DNA of 64,000 bases. Origin: Fuerstiella marisgermanici (GTDB taxonomy: Bacteria; Planctomycetota; Planctomycetia; Planctomycetales; Planctomycetaceae). A program made the position numbers and the translations under genes. The notes beneath the pieces are model-generated. The model had not been told where the DNA came from and did not search any database. It saw only the letters and a list, made by a program, of their open reading frames with translations. The DNA lies in contig NZ_CP017641.1 of assembly GCF_001983935.1 (NCBI RefSeq), positions 7,676,001 to 7,740,000 on the forward strand, written 5' to 3'. Positions 19,186-28,334 of the stretch are shown in pieces (the first letter of the stretch is position 1; every line of letters begins with the position of its first letter).

Positions 19186-20127
19186 ATGGGATTGTTTGAC
19201 CGACTCAAAGCCGGATTAAAAAAGACGAAAGACATTCTGCGCACCGACTTGCGCGACCTGTTTAAAGCGGGCGCGATTCTCGACGACGATGTGCTTGAAG
19301 AATTCGAAGGCCGCCTGATTCGCACTGACATGGGCGTCGCCGCCAGCGACCGGATCGTCACTAAATTGCGAGAAGACCATGGCGGACGGACCGTCGATGT
19401 CGATGCGGTGTGGGACACCGTGCGAGGCGAATTGCGGGAATTGTTGAAGGGCGATGGTTCGACCAACTGGGATCTGGAGAACCCGCTTTCACCGCTGGCA
19501 AAAGCCGATTCCGGCCCGACCGTGATTCTGGTGGCGGGCGTCAACGGCGTTGGCAAGACGACTTCCATCGCGAAAATATCGAACCTGCTGCAGAAGAACG
19601 GCAACAAGGTTGTGCTGGCAGCCGGCGACACCTTCCGCGCCGCAGCTGTCGAACAGCTCACAATGTGGAGCGAGCGACTTGGCTGCGATATTGTCCGCAA
19701 AGACAGTGGAGCCGACCCGGCGTCTGTGGCCTACGAAGGCGCGACGAAAGCGGTTGAACTAAACGCCGACTACCTGATCGTCGACACAGCCGGACGTCTG
19801 CAGACTCAGAAGAACCTGATGGACGAATTGGACAAGATCCGGCGTGTCCTGCAGAAAGTGATCCCGGAAGCCCCTCACGAAAGCCTGCTTGTCCTCGACG
19901 CAACGACCGGACAAAATGGACTCAGCCAGGCGAAAAGTTTCTCCGCCGCCGTCGAATGCACCGGGCTGGTACTGGCAAAACTGGACGGCACGGCTCGCGG
20001 CGGTGTGACCGTGGCAATTCGTCAGGAAATGGGTATTCCTGTGAAATACATCGGTGTTGGCGAAGGCATCGACGACCTGGAAATTTTCGATCCGGACGGG
20101 TTTGTGGACGCACTGTTTTCCAACTAG
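19186..20127 (+). CDS. ftsY: Signal recognition particle receptor FtsY
   Basis: 313 residues from ATG 19186, with a GGGA ribosome site; an upstream TTG gives an unlikely N-terminus. The helical N domain (MGLFDRLKAGLKKTKDIL) leads into the NG GTPase: G1 GVNGVGKTTSIAKI, the DTFRAAAVEQL helix, G3 DTAGRLQTQKNLMDEL, G4-type LAKLDGTARGGV, and the closing GVGEGIDDLEIFDPDGFVDAL. FtsY docks SRP-ribosome complexes at the inner membrane and drives co-translational membrane insertion with Ffh. The acidic A domain seen in E. coli is absent, as in many bacteria. The neighbouring dnaJ-like gene 65 bp downstream could be co-transcribed. Confidence 0.96.
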   Translation: MGLFDRLKAGLKKTKDILRTDLRDLFKAGAILDDDVLEEFEGRLIRTDMGVAASDRIVTKLREDHGGRTVDVDAVWDTVRGELRELLKGDGSTNWDLENPLSPLAKADSGPTVILVAGVNGVGKTTSIAKISNLLQKNGNKVVLAAGDTFRAAAVEQLTMWSERLGCDIVRKDSGADPASVAYEGATKAVELNADYLIVDTAGRLQTQKNLMDELDKIRRVLQKVIPEAPHESLLVLDATTGQNGLSQAKSFSAAVECTGLVLAKLDGTARGGVTVAIRQEMGIPVKYIGVGEGIDDLEIFDPDGFVDALFSN

Positions 20128-20192
20128 TTCTTCAAACACGACAAGCTGCCTCATTGGTCATTTGACAATCTAAATTAGTCATTCCCCCGAAC

Positions 20193-21134
20193 ATGTCCCA
20201 AAGCGATTACTACGAAGCACTCGGCGTTTCCCGATCCGCCAGCGCGGACGAAATCAAGAAGGCCTACCGCAAGCTGGCCAAACAGCATCACCCGGACGCC
20301 AATCCGGATGACGCGGGAGCTCAAAAGAAGTTTTCCGAGATTACCGAAGCCTACGACGTTCTTAGCGACGACGAAAAACGGAAGAAGTACGACCAGTTCG
20401 GAGCCAACTGGAACAAAGTCGGCGGCGGACCTGGCGGAGGCGGACGCAATCCGTTTGAAGGCTTCGGCGGCGCTGGCGGAACCAGCTTTGACCTCGACGA
20501 CATTCTGGGCGGAATGTTCGGCGGCGGCGGAGGAGGCGGTAGCCCCTTCGGTGGCGGTGGTGGGCGGCGTCCCCCGCGTTCTCAAAGAGGCCAGAATGTC
20601 GAAGCGGAAATTCGAGTCCCCTTTCGTGTCGGCGTAGAAGGCGGCGAACACGAACTGACTCTGCATACCGGCGGCAAGGTGCAACGCATTGGTGTGAAGA
20701 TCCCCGCAGGCATGGACGACGGCGCCAAAATTCGTTTGGCCGGTCAGGGGCACCCCGGCCACGGCGGCGGCTCAGCTGGCGATGTGATTGTGACGGTGCG
20801 GATTTCAGGGCATCCCTGGTTTCGTCGCGACGGTAAGAACCTGCTGGTTGACGTGCCGATCACGCCGTCTGAAGCAGCTCTTGGAGCGAAGGTCGACGTC
20901 CCGACTCTTACGGAAGGCACGGTCGTCATGTCGATCCCACCTGGCACGTCCGGCGGCGCGAAACTGCGTCTGCGCGGCAAGGGCGTTCGCGACCGCAAGA
21001 CGGGTGAACGAGGCGACCAGCTTGTCGTGGTGAAAGTCGTCGTCCCGAAGGACCTGTCGGACGAAGCGAAAGAACTCTATCGCAAGCTGGAAGAAGCCGC
21101 TCCCCAGAATCCTCGCGAAGACTTGTGGACGTAA
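20193..21134 (+). CDS. DnaJ-type co-chaperone without zinc fingers (CbpA-like)
   Basis: 313 residues. The J domain spans residues 4-70 ([23 protein letters not shown], then HHPDANPDD with the HPD triad, then [17 protein letters not shown]). A Gly/Phe-rich linker (about 75-130) contains runs such as [15 protein letters not shown]. The C-terminal client-binding beta domains ([47 protein letters not shown]) follow directly with no CxxCxGxG repeats, so this is a type II (CbpA/DjlA-like) rather than a canonical DnaJ. It stimulates the ATPase of DnaK and presents substrates. No dnaK or grpE lies nearby. Confidence 0.93.
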   Translation: MSQSDYYEALGVSRSASADEIKKAYRKLAKQHHPDANPDDAGAQKKFSEITEAYDVLSDDEKRKKYDQFGANWNKVGGGPGGGGRNPFEGFGGAGGTSFDLDDILGGMFGGGGGGGSPFGGGGGRRPPRSQRGQNVEAEIRVPFRVGVEGGEHELTLHTGGKVQRIGVKIPAGMDDGAKIRLAGQGHPGHGGGSAGDVIVTVRISGHPWFRRDGKNLLVDVPITPSEAALGAKVDVPTLTEGTVVMSIPPGTSGGAKLRLRGKGVRDRKTGERGDQLVVVKVVVPKDLSDEAKELYRKLEEAAPQNPREDLWT

Positions 21135-21159
21135 AGTAGGTGCCGAGCGAGGCAACAGC

Positions 21160-21285
21160 CAGATCGTTTAACCCGCAGCCAAAGGCGCAGGCGGTCTCTG
21201 ATCGGGTTCCGTGACTCGCCAGCATCCACTGATGCACAACCGTCTTCCGCTCGCCTGCACCTCCGGCTGCGGGTTAAACGATCTG
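21160..21285. repeat. Long palindromic intergenic element with perfect 21 bp arms
   Basis: CAGATCGTTTAACCCGCAGCC at 21160-21180 is the exact reverse complement of 21265-21285. Similarity continues inward for about 14 bases (AAAGGCGCAGGCGG against the complement of CGCCTGCACCTCC). The 84-base centre is not symmetric. The element sits between the cbpA-like gene and the DUF1080 gene. Its size and shape fit a non-autonomous mobile or REP-like palindromic unit. It lacks a T-run, so it is not a classic terminator. Confidence 0.85.
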
Positions 21286-21409
21286 TTAGCCCCACTGCGA
21301 TTCGCGATGTCCGGCAGAAAGGACCTACTCCCCACACTTGCCTCCCTGCCCTGCTTCCGTCATCCTTGAGCGACACTTTTCCGCCTAACTATCGCTCAAA
21401 GGCCGCGCC

Positions 21410-22183
21410 ATGAAGCAACTCGCCATCTGTGTGTCACTCTGCAGTATTCTGTCCACTGTCGCAACAGCCGACGTCGGCGTCGGAGCCAAGCCACTGCCCG
21501 GTGCGGAAGTCATCATCGATGGCTCGCGTGAGATGCTGGACCAGAAATGGACCTACTGGGAAGGACCGCGGTTTGCCTCTTCACTTCCGATCAAATGGAA
21601 GATTGTCGACGACCCGGTTGAGGGCGGCACATGCTTGATGACGGACGATCCCGTTGCTGCCGGAGGCAAGTATGGCACGGCCGACATTGTCACGAAGAAG
21701 CCTTATCGCGACTTCCGGCTGCACGTGGAATTTCTCATTACGAAACTAGGCGGCAACAGCGGCGTCTACCTGCAGAACCGCTTCGAAATCCAGGTACTCG
21801 ACGGCGACAAAACCAAGCACGGCATGGGAGCCGTCATCAACGAAACCGAATCGCCTTATCACGCCTACAACGGCGTCGGCAAGTGGAACGCCTACGACAT
21901 CACCTTCCGAGCCGCTCGTTTTGAGGACGGCAAGATGGTTCAGAAACCGCTGGTGTCGATGTACTTCAACGGCAAGAAGGTCCATGAAAACGTCGAGATC
22001 AACAAAGTCTGGGGCGGCCCGAATTCCGGTGTCGACGGCGGCAACAACAACGGCTTCGGTATCACGGATACGCCTCAGGGCCTGAAGCTGCAATGCGAAG
22101 GCCATGACGTCCGCTACCGAAACACATGGATTAAAGAGCTGGACCTAAAGGAAGCCAACACCAACTTCAACGAAGACGAATAG
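21410..22183 (+). CDS. Secreted DUF1080 (3-keto-disaccharide hydrolase-like) protein
   Basis: 257 residues with a signal peptide (MKQLAICVSLCSILSTVATADV). The DUF1080 jelly-roll is marked by KWKIVDDP, GTADIVTKKPYRDFRLHVEFLI, GNSGVYLQNRFEIQVLD, YNGVGKWNAYDITFRA and the closing LQCEGHDVRYRNTWIKEL. The family has a concanavalin-like fold, and some members hydrolyse 3-keto-glycosides after sugar oxidation. It lies 105 bp upstream of the CxxCH dehydrogenase-like gene, and such pairs are frequent in planctomycetes, consistent with an oxidation-then-hydrolysis route for extracellular sugars. That link is inference. Confidence 0.9.
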   Translation: MKQLAICVSLCSILSTVATADVGVGAKPLPGAEVIIDGSREMLDQKWTYWEGPRFASSLPIKWKIVDDPVEGGTCLMTDDPVAAGGKYGTADIVTKKPYRDFRLHVEFLITKLGGNSGVYLQNRFEIQVLDGDKTKHGMGAVINETESPYHAYNGVGKWNAYDITFRAARFEDGKMVQKPLVSMYFNGKKVHENVEINKVWGGPNSGVDGGNNNGFGITDTPQGLKLQCEGHDVRYRNTWIKELDLKEANTNFNEDE

Positions 22184-22288
22184 CGGCGACCCGTGGCTCG
22201 ACCTCTCCGAGTCGTTTCGAGTCCCCAACAAGCAACAACACGACCCCGATATCTCTCTCACCAATCCACTCCGCTGCAGCCATCCAAC

Positions 22289-25200
22289 ATGTCACCACAA
22301 CCTACCGCTCGCCTTATCGTTCTGTTGGCCGCGACATACGGCCTTCCTGCGGGACTCGCTCAGACGTCGAACCAAAGTCCCGAAGCCACAGCCAAACGTG
22401 TCTTTCGCCAAACGCCGGAATTGCAGGAGGCAATGGAACGCGGTGCGGAATCTTCAGCCACCGCAAACACGAAATCTGCGCCCACAAATCCAGAACCCCA
22501 GGTCTCCGATGCCGAATTCTCTGCAAGTCCGAAGCCACAGTGGATCTGGGGAAAAGACAACAATTCCGACTATGTCCTCAAAACATCCTTCACTGCGAAG
22601 GACGTCACGGCCGCCCGGCTGAAGGCATCGTGTGACAACGAGGGCACTGTCTTCATCAACGGCAGGCGGGTCGCAGCCAGTGCGGCATGGGAAGAACCTA
22701 TGTCGGCTGATGTGGCCAAATATATCGTCAACGGCCAAAATACGATCACCGCCAAAGTGGCCAATCATGGCGGCATCGCGGCCTTTGTTCTGGAGCTGGC
22801 AATCAAGGATACAGGCGGCGAGGTGAGTCACGTGGTCACCAACGCCGAATGGACCGTCGATTCGGAAGATGCAAACGGCGATCAGAAGGTCGCCTCGCGA
22901 GGGAACTACGGCGACGGGCCATGGGGCGATGTGTTCTCGAACGTGTCACTGGCCGGTCGAGTTCCACGGGGCGTGTTCGAAGTCCTGCCTGGTTTTCAGG
23001 TCGAGAAGCTGTTCACCGTTCCCAAAGACGAACTGGGTTCCTGGGTTTGCATTGCGTTCGACAACAAAGGCCGCCTGCTGGCGAGCGATCAGGGCGACAA
23101 GGGGATCTGTCGCATAACGCTTCCACCGGTTGCAACATCTTCCCTTCTCCCCCAAGGGGGAGAAGGTGCCCGAAGGGCGGATGAGGGGGCCGCGCGCACG
23201 GAACACCACCTAACCCCGGACCTTTCTCCCGCAGGGGGCGAGGGAGTCCCGACAGAAACAACCGTCGAACGCCTCGATTTCAGCCGCTGCGAACATCAGC
23301 CCAGCGGTGCTCAGGGAATGCTGTGGGCTTTCGACAGCCTCTACTTCTGCTGCAACGGCGGTCCCGGCAGCGGGCTTTATCGAGCTCGCGACACCGATGG
23401 TGATGACCAGTTCGACGAATGCGTGAAACTAAAAGAATTCAAAGGCGGAGGCGAACATGGGCCTCATTCGATTCGCCTGTCACCCGACGGAAATCGTATT
23501 TTCGTCATCGCCGGCAACCACACGGACCCGCCGTTCAAGCCGGGCGAAGAACTGGAAAACGAAAACTACAGCAGCCGAGTTCCCACCAACTGGGGCGAAG
23601 ACCTGTTGCTGCCGCGCATGTGGGATGCCAACGGCCACGCTCGCGGCAAACTGGCACCGGGCGGCTGGATCGCCAGCACGGATCCGGACGGCAAGACGTG
23701 GGAAATCTGGAGTATCGGATACCGCAACCCGTACGACATGGCGTTCAACGCCGACGGCGAACTGTTCGCCTACGACGCGGACATGGAATGGGACGTCGGC
23801 ACTCCGTGGTACCGTCCAACTCGAGTCGTCCACGCCACAAGCGGCAGCGAGTTCGGCTGGCGCAGCGGCACCGGCAAATGGCCGGAGTATTACATCGACA
23901 GCCTGCCACCACTCATCAACATCGGCCCAGGCTCACCGGTGGGAGTCGACTTCGGCTATGGCCCGCCTCGCGAAGCCGACAGCGAAGCCGCGAAGAATGC
24001 CTGGGCACGAGTTCCCGCGAAAGGATCTGGTAGGCCGGATCACGGCCGTCGAGCTGCCGGAACAGCGCGGCCGACGGAAGAAGTTTCCAACGCCAAAGAG
24101 TCTGCAACCACCAGCGAGTCAGGCCGCCGCTCCGGTACCGAGGGCCGCTCGGTCCGGCCTACAAACTATGTATTCACACCGCTCGCGTTCCCCGCCAAAT
24201 ATCAGAAGGCGCTGTACATCTGCGACTGGACCTTCGGCACGATGTACGCCATCCACATGGAACCACATCAAAGCAGCTATAGGGCGACAAAGGAAGAATT
24301 TGTCTCACGCAGCCCGCTGCCTCTGACAGACGTGGCGGCGGGGCCGGATGGAGCGTTGTACTTCAGCGTGGGCGGACGAGGGACGCATTCGGAGTTGTTT
24401 CGCGTGGTTTACTTGGGCGACGAGTCAACGAGTCCGTTGGTGCCAAGCAGCGACAGTCTCACGTCTGCCGCTCAAGATCGTAAGATTCTGGAGTCGCGTC
24501 CTGCCAGTCAAACCTATGACAAGCCGGAGGAGTGGTTCAAAGACAATTCGTTTCAAAAATCGTTTGTAACTCCATACCTCGCCTCTACCGACCCGTTTCT
24601 TCGATTTGCAGCCATCAGGCAAAGAGAGAAATTCGTCGCCGCACAAATGCAAACTTCCCTTCGCGAGAACCGAAAAACTGTTGCTGCAGGTGGAAAATTG
24701 AAAGTTCCAACAGGTCCGCAGGCCTTACTCACGCCAGAAAAGTTCGCACCACCATCTGTGATCATCGGCGACTGGTTAGCAAACGCACGCAACGCAGCAT
24801 TGCTTCGACAGGTTCACGCACTACCGTGGCCTGACGACGAGACGCCTCCGCCGCTCGAATCGGTTATCAGCGATCTACCCCTCGCGAAATTTCCTCTCAA
24901 TGCGTTGTCGGTGACAGATCGGCTTAGTTATCTCAGGATGCTCTCGCTTGTCTTCATACGGATCGCTCCCCCTAGTGAAAACGCAAGAGATCGACTGCTT
25001 CACCAGCTGGACCGTGCGTTTCCGGCCGACGACCCGCGACTCAACCGCGAACTCTGCCAGATGCTGGTCTATCTGGATTCACCCAGTGTGGTCGCAAAGA
25101 CCATCGCGCTGATGAATCAGCCGCCGCAGCGGGAAGACATCGACATGACCGATTTGCTGGCTCGCAACGCGGGCTATGGCAAAGCGATCAAAGCCATGAT

Positions 25201-25972
25201 CGATAACCAGCCGGACAAACAGCAGATGTGGTACGCATTCTGTCTGCGAGTCGCGAAAGTGGGCTGGACGCCGGAGCTGCGATCCGACTACTACCGCTGG
25301 TTTGGTCGGGCTCAGACGTGGTCCGGCGGTAACAGCTACAAGAAGTTTCTTCAGAACATTGAAAACGAAGCATGGGACATCACACCGTTCGATCATCGTG
25401 TGCTTGTCGAAGCAGCGGGGGCTCGGACGCCTTACAAGGTTCCGGAACTGCCAAAGCCAACTGGCCCCGGCCAAGACTGGACGCTGGACGAAGTGCGTGC
25501 TTTGGCGGCGGACGGTTTGAAGAACCGCAACTTTGAAAACGGTCAGAAGATGTTCGCGGCAACTCGCTGTATCGTCTGCCATCGCTTTGCCGGAGACGGT
25601 GGAGCCACCGGCCCGGATCTGACTCAACTTGCCGGTCGCTTTAACATCGAAGCACTGACCGAAGCCATCGTGGACCCCAGTAAAGTCATCAGCGACCAAT
25701 ACAAGGGCAGCACAGTCGTGACGTCTGACGGCAAAACGATCAACGGTCGAATCGTGTCTGAGAACGACGAACAAATCAGCGTGCTAACCGACCCGGAAGA
25801 TAGCACGAAAATCGTCGATATTCCAAAGTCGGACATCGACGAGACACTGCCATCAAAGGTGTCCATCATGCCTGCGGATTTGCTGAAGCCGCTTAACAAG
25901 GACGAAGTTCTCGACCTGCTGGCCTATCTGCTGTCACGCGGCGATGAGAAGCATCCAATGTTCAGGCAGTAA
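22289..25972 (+). CDS. PVC-type heme-binding CxxCH protein / membrane-bound dehydrogenase-like, carrying two in-frame repeat insertions
   Basis: 1,227 residues from ATG 22289, which starts a signal peptide (MSPQPTARLIVLLAATYGLPAGLA); a GTG at 22193 would add an unlikely leader. Residues about 75-225 look like a PA14/galactose-binding-type domain (KTSFTAKDVTAARLKASCDNE). The propeller characteristic of this family begins near VLPGFQVEKLFTVPKDELGSWV (about 232) and runs to the DVAAGPDGALYFSVGG region (about 680). The C-terminus carries a cytochrome c domain with CIVCH at about 1094-1098 and GPDLTQLAGRF. Two stretches, about residues 285-322 and 581-625, are low-complexity Arg/Gly/Glu-rich translations of palindromic DNA repeats rather than family sequence. 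The frame stays open through both. Between propeller and heme lies a helical region (about 700-1060). Likely periplasmic oxidation of sugars with electrons passed to the heme. Confidence 0.88.
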   Translation: MSPQPTARLIVLLAATYGLPAGLAQTSNQSPEATAKRVFRQTPELQEAMERGAESSATANTKSAPTNPEPQVSDAEFSASPKPQWIWGKDNNSDYVLKTSFTAKDVTAARLKASCDNEGTVFINGRRVAASAAWEEPMSADVAKYIVNGQNTITAKVANHGGIAAFVLELAIKDTGGEVSHVVTNAEWTVDSEDANGDQKVASRGNYGDGPWGDVFSNVSLAGRVPRGVFEVLPGFQVEKLFTVPKDELGSWVCIAFDNKGRLLASDQGDKGICRITLPPVATSSLLPQGGEGARRADEGAARTEHHLTPDLSPAGGEGVPTETTVERLDFSRCEHQPSGAQGMLWAFDSLYFCCNGGPGSGLYRARDTDGDDQFDECVKLKEFKGGGEHGPHSIRLSPDGNRIFVIAGNHTDPPFKPGEELENENYSSRVPTNWGEDLLLPRMWDANGHARGKLAPGGWIASTDPDGKTWEIWSIGYRNPYDMAFNADGELFAYDADMEWDVGTPWYRPTRVVHATSGSEFGWRSGTGKWPEYYIDSLPPLINIGPGSPVGVDFGYGPPREADSEAAKNAWARVPAKGSGRPDHGRRAAGTARPTEEVSNAKESATTSESGRRSGTEGRSVRPTNYVFTPLAFPAKYQKALYICDWTFGTMYAIHMEPHQSSYRATKEEFVSRSPLPLTDVAAGPDGALYFSVGGRGTHSELFRVVYLGDESTSPLVPSSDSLTSAAQDRKILESRPASQTYDKPEEWFKDNSFQKSFVTPYLASTDPFLRFAAIRQREKFVAAQMQTSLRENRKTVAAGGKLKVPTGPQALLTPEKFAPPSVIIGDWLANARNAALLRQVHALPWPDDETPPPLESVISDLPLAKFPLNALSVTDRLSYLRMLSLVFIRIAPPSENARDRLLHQLDRAFPADDPRLNRELCQMLVYLDSPSVVAKTIALMNQPPQREDIDMTDLLARNAGYGKAIKAMIDNQPDKQQMWYAFCLRVAKVGWTPELRSDYYRWFGRAQTWSGGNSYKKFLQNIENEAWDITPFDHRVLVEAAGARTPYKVPELPKPTGPGQDWTLDEVRALAADGLKNRNFENGQKMFAATRCIVCHRFAGDGGATGPDLTQLAGRFNIEALTEAIVDPSKVISDQYKGSTVVTSDGKTINGRIVSENDEQISVLTDPEDSTKIVDIPKSDIDETLPSKVSIMPADLLKPLNKDEVLDLLAYLLSRGDEKHPMFRQ
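23143..23255. repeat. Palindrome-containing repeat inserted in frame within the CxxCH protein gene
   Basis: Begins with an 11 bp perfect inverted repeat, CCTTCTCCCCC at 23143-23153 and GGGGGAGAAGG at 23156-23166, then a second small hairpin GCCCGAAGGGC at 23168-23178, and ends with a related TTTCTCCCGCAGGGGGCGAGGGA stretch. It translates to residues such as LPQGGEGARRADEGAART, typical of such repeats when they fall in coding DNA. The surrounding propeller sequence resumes in frame. Confidence 0.8.
24030..24162. repeat. Second in-frame palindromic insertion, ends GTAGGCCGGA / TCCGGCCTAC
   Basis: GTAGGCCGGA at 24030-24039 is the exact reverse complement of 24153-24162. Between them are GC-rich, Arg/Ser/Glu-coding bases, including GCCGTCGAGCTGCCGGAAC and a TCCGGTACCGAGGGCCGCTCGG hairpin-like end. 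It lies just before the conserved propeller segment FPAKYQKALYICDWTFG. Its base composition and amino acids do not match the family, and it is unlike the element at 23143, so it is a separate insertion. Confidence 0.75.
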
Positions 25973-25994
25973 CACTCGCCGCACAAAACTCTGT

Positions 25995-26048
25995 GGCCCT
26001 CTGCGACTTTGCGACCTCTGCGTTTGTCCTTGTTCAACGCAGAGGGCC
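25995..26048. terminator. Inverted repeat between convergent genes, possible bidirectional terminator and dispersed-repeat relative
   Basis: GGCCCTCTGCG (25995-26005) pairs perfectly with CGCAGAGGGCC (26038-26048), 11 bp arms with a 32-base loop. It sits between the stops of the CxxCH gene and the MFS gene. The CTCTGCG/CGCAGAG words also recur in the 16833-17330 repeat, so it may be a remnant of the same element that happens to serve as terminator. No clear T-run. Confidence 0.45.
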
Positions 26049-26098
26049 GCCGAGAAGACAATAACAGTAGCGGTGTTCCGCAGAATCACCGCTGCAGA

Positions 26099-27655
26099 TT
26101 ACCCCGCGTCTCCCTTAATCGCGGGCTTCGGTGTCCGGATCGACGCCACGGCTAAACCACCTACCAGCATCAGGCTTGCTCCGGCAATGTACGGCGTCGC
26201 AGCGGATAAGTCCAGTAATTGGATGCCGATGTAGGGGCCCAGAATTCTGGCAAGCGATGAGAGGCTCTGGCCGGTGCCGAGGACTGCTCCCTGTTCGTCT
26301 TCGGCGGCTGCCTGAGACAACAACGACTGCAGGGAAGGTGTCACGGATGAAAAGCCGATCGTGACGACGGGCAGGATGTACCACAAAGCGTTGGCGGGCA
26401 GAGTTCGGTTGCCGGTTAATGCGATCAGTATAAAGCCGGCGGTCATCAAGACCACGCCGATGAGGGCCATGCGGTATTCGCCGATTTTAGGCAGCAATCG
26501 TCGCACCAGCAGGCCCTGACCGACCATCAGGATCGCTCCGATGTAGGCGTACAGCAGGAAGTTGCGTTTGGGGCTGTAGCCGAATTCCCGCGTCAGCAAT
26601 GACAGAGTGCTTTCGAACTGAGCGAACGCGAACGTGGTGATAAAGATCGCTGTCAGCACGACCGCAAACTTGCGAGCCGTCATGTGACGTACGACCGTTC
26701 CCAGTTGCAGCAGTCCGCCTCGCCTGTGAGTGGTCTGGGCAGAGGAATCTGCCGGCCGCGATTCGGGAAGCTTGGCAATGGCCAGCAGCAGCGCCAGAGC
26801 CGACAGCACGGCAGCGACATAGCCCGGCATGGCAGACGGTGGTGCCAGTAGAGTGGCTTTCACTTCGGCCTGTGGTCTGGGTTCCGCGAGGAGTTGACCG
26901 GCCGATTCCTGGTCGGCCGGCTGCAGTTCTCCGTGTTCCGTCAGCAGTGCGAGCAGTTCTCCTTCTGCGATCGGCGTTTCCGTCGCGTCCCAATCACGGA
27001 CGGCGGCGTATTGAGCGTCGTTGAGCGCTATCGACGGATCGCTGGATGTGCAGGCGGCGCCAATTAGAGGCCCGAAGGTGAATCCGATTCCGAACGCCGC
27101 GCCGATCAACGCCATGCCTTTGCCTCGCCCGGCCGCTCCTGTGCTGTCAGCGATTACCGCCTGAGCTGTCGCAATGGTTGCTCCGGCGATTCCGGCGGCG
27201 ATACGAGTGATGAACAGCCACGGAATCGCACCGAGGCCCAGCAAGGTTCCTTCACGACCCAGTTCAGAGGCCACGCCGAACATGGCGTAAGACAGCGTTG
27301 AACCCACCAAGCCGACAATCAGCACTGGCCGGCGGCCGATGCGGTCCGACAGGGCGCCCCACATCGGAGCGAACAGAAACTGCATGGCTGAAAACGATGC
27401 CATCAACAGGCCAAGCTGCATGCTGGTCGCGTTGAAGACGGCTCCATACCGAGGCAGCAGCGGCAGCACGATCCCAAAACCCAGCAGGTCGATGAAAACG
27501 ACCACAAAGACGATCAGCAGCGTGGTTTTCTTCGCACCACCATGTGCGGCTTGAGGGGGCGTGTCGGCAGAGGTCGCGTGCGAGGTGTCAGGGCTGGACA
27601 AGTGAACAATACCAATGCGAAATGAAGTGAGGTGAACCGCGGAGCCGCATTTCAC
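26099..27655 (-). CDS. MFS transporter, TetA/drug-H+ antiporter-like, with long central loop insert
   Basis: 518 residues from GTG 27655; the N-terminal 45 residues before the first helix are polar and the true start could be further in (for example a TTG near 27600). Twelve membrane segments are apparent. The first helix (VVVFIDLLGFGIVLPLLPRY) and the loop-2 motif GALSDRIGRRPVL are the signature of the tetracycline-type MFS branch. The loop between helices 6 and 7 is about 80 residues (from ACTSSDPSIALND to LLAPPSAMPGY), longer than usual, acidic and Gln/Glu rich. Proton-driven export is expected; substrate unknown. Same strand as mntR with 179 bp between them. Confidence 0.85.
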   Translation of the reverse strand: MKCGSAVHLTSFRIGIVHLSSPDTSHATSADTPPQAAHGGAKKTTLLIVFVVVFIDLLGFGIVLPLLPRYGAVFNATSMQLGLLMASFSAMQFLFAPMWGALSDRIGRRPVLIVGLVGSTLSYAMFGVASELGREGTLLGLGAIPWLFITRIAAGIAGATIATAQAVIADSTGAAGRGKGMALIGAAFGIGFTFGPLIGAACTSSDPSIALNDAQYAAVRDWDATETPIAEGELLALLTEHGELQPADQESAGQLLAEPRPQAEVKATLLAPPSAMPGYVAAVLSALALLLAIAKLPESRPADSSAQTTHRRGGLLQLGTVVRHMTARKFAVVLTAIFITTFAFAQFESTLSLLTREFGYSPKRNFLLYAYIGAILMVGQGLLVRRLLPKIGEYRMALIGVVLMTAGFILIALTGNRTLPANALWYILPVVTIGFSSVTPSLQSLLSQAAAEDEQGAVLGTGQSLSSLARILGPYIGIQLLDLSAATPYIAGASLMLVGGLAVASIRTPKPAIKGDAG

Positions 27656-27834
27656 TCACTGACCCGCAGCGAATCCAGTCTGGCGTGGCGCAGAACCGCG
27701 AATGGATACGAATTGTTGCGATTCAACGACTTCGAGCCACAAACCTCGCGGCACACTCAGGTTTTGTTCGGGGAAGGCAATTCAACCTAAGGGAGGCGTC
27801 GGCCGGCGATGCCCATGCATTGAGCTTCGTTACG

Positions 27835-28248
27835 CTATTCGCCGGGCGGAACGGGCTGTGCCTTAAGGAAACTGCGCATGGCTTTCAGAGTTTCCGGGCT
27901 GACGTGGTGTTCAATGCCCTCGCTGTCCGCCGTGGCAGTCGCTTCGCTCACGCCCAGGGCGAGTAGAAACGTGCGTACGATTTCGTGTCGTTCGCGGCAT
28001 TTTCTCGCCAGCGTTTTGCCTTTGCCGGTCAGTTCCAGCGGCCGGTACGGCTCCGTGGTGACGTAGCCGTCGCGCACGAGACGTCCCACGGTGTTGTTGA
28101 CCGTGGCGTGAGTGACTTTGAACAGCTGGACCAGGTCGCTGGCACGGCAGACGCCGCTGTGGTCAATGATGTCAAAAATGGCTTCGACGTAGTCTTCTGC
28201 CATTTCTGATGCATGGTCAGTTCGTGTTCTTTGGTGAACGTTGGCCAT
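27835..28248 (-). CDS. mntR: Manganese transport regulator MntR (DtxR family)
   Basis: 137 residues. A winged helix (about 18-75) is followed by the metal-binding dimer domain. Alignment by eye to Bacillus MntR places all six metal ligands: Asp19 and Glu22 (MAEDYVEAI), His88 (RHEIV), Glu110, Glu113 and His114 (SEGIEHH). The SH3-like third domain of DtxR is absent, as in MntR. With Mn2+ bound it should repress manganese uptake genes. No manganese transporter is in this window. Two near-identical palindromes at 28335-28382 lie upstream on the far side of its promoter region and may be its operators, shared with the divergent gene at 28419. Confidence 0.92.
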   Translation of the reverse strand: MANVHQRTRTDHASEMAEDYVEAIFDIIDHSGVCRASDLVQLFKVTHATVNNTVGRLVRDGYVTTEPYRPLELTGKGKTLARKCRERHEIVRTFLLALGVSEATATADSEGIEHHVSPETLKAMRSFLKAQPVPPGE

Positions 28249-28334
28249 TGAGCCCCTTCAGAAACGTGTCAGGCGAGCCTAAATGCTAGCAGGAAGTCGC
28301 GTTCCTGAAAAACGCTCCGATCCGGACTAGGCAC

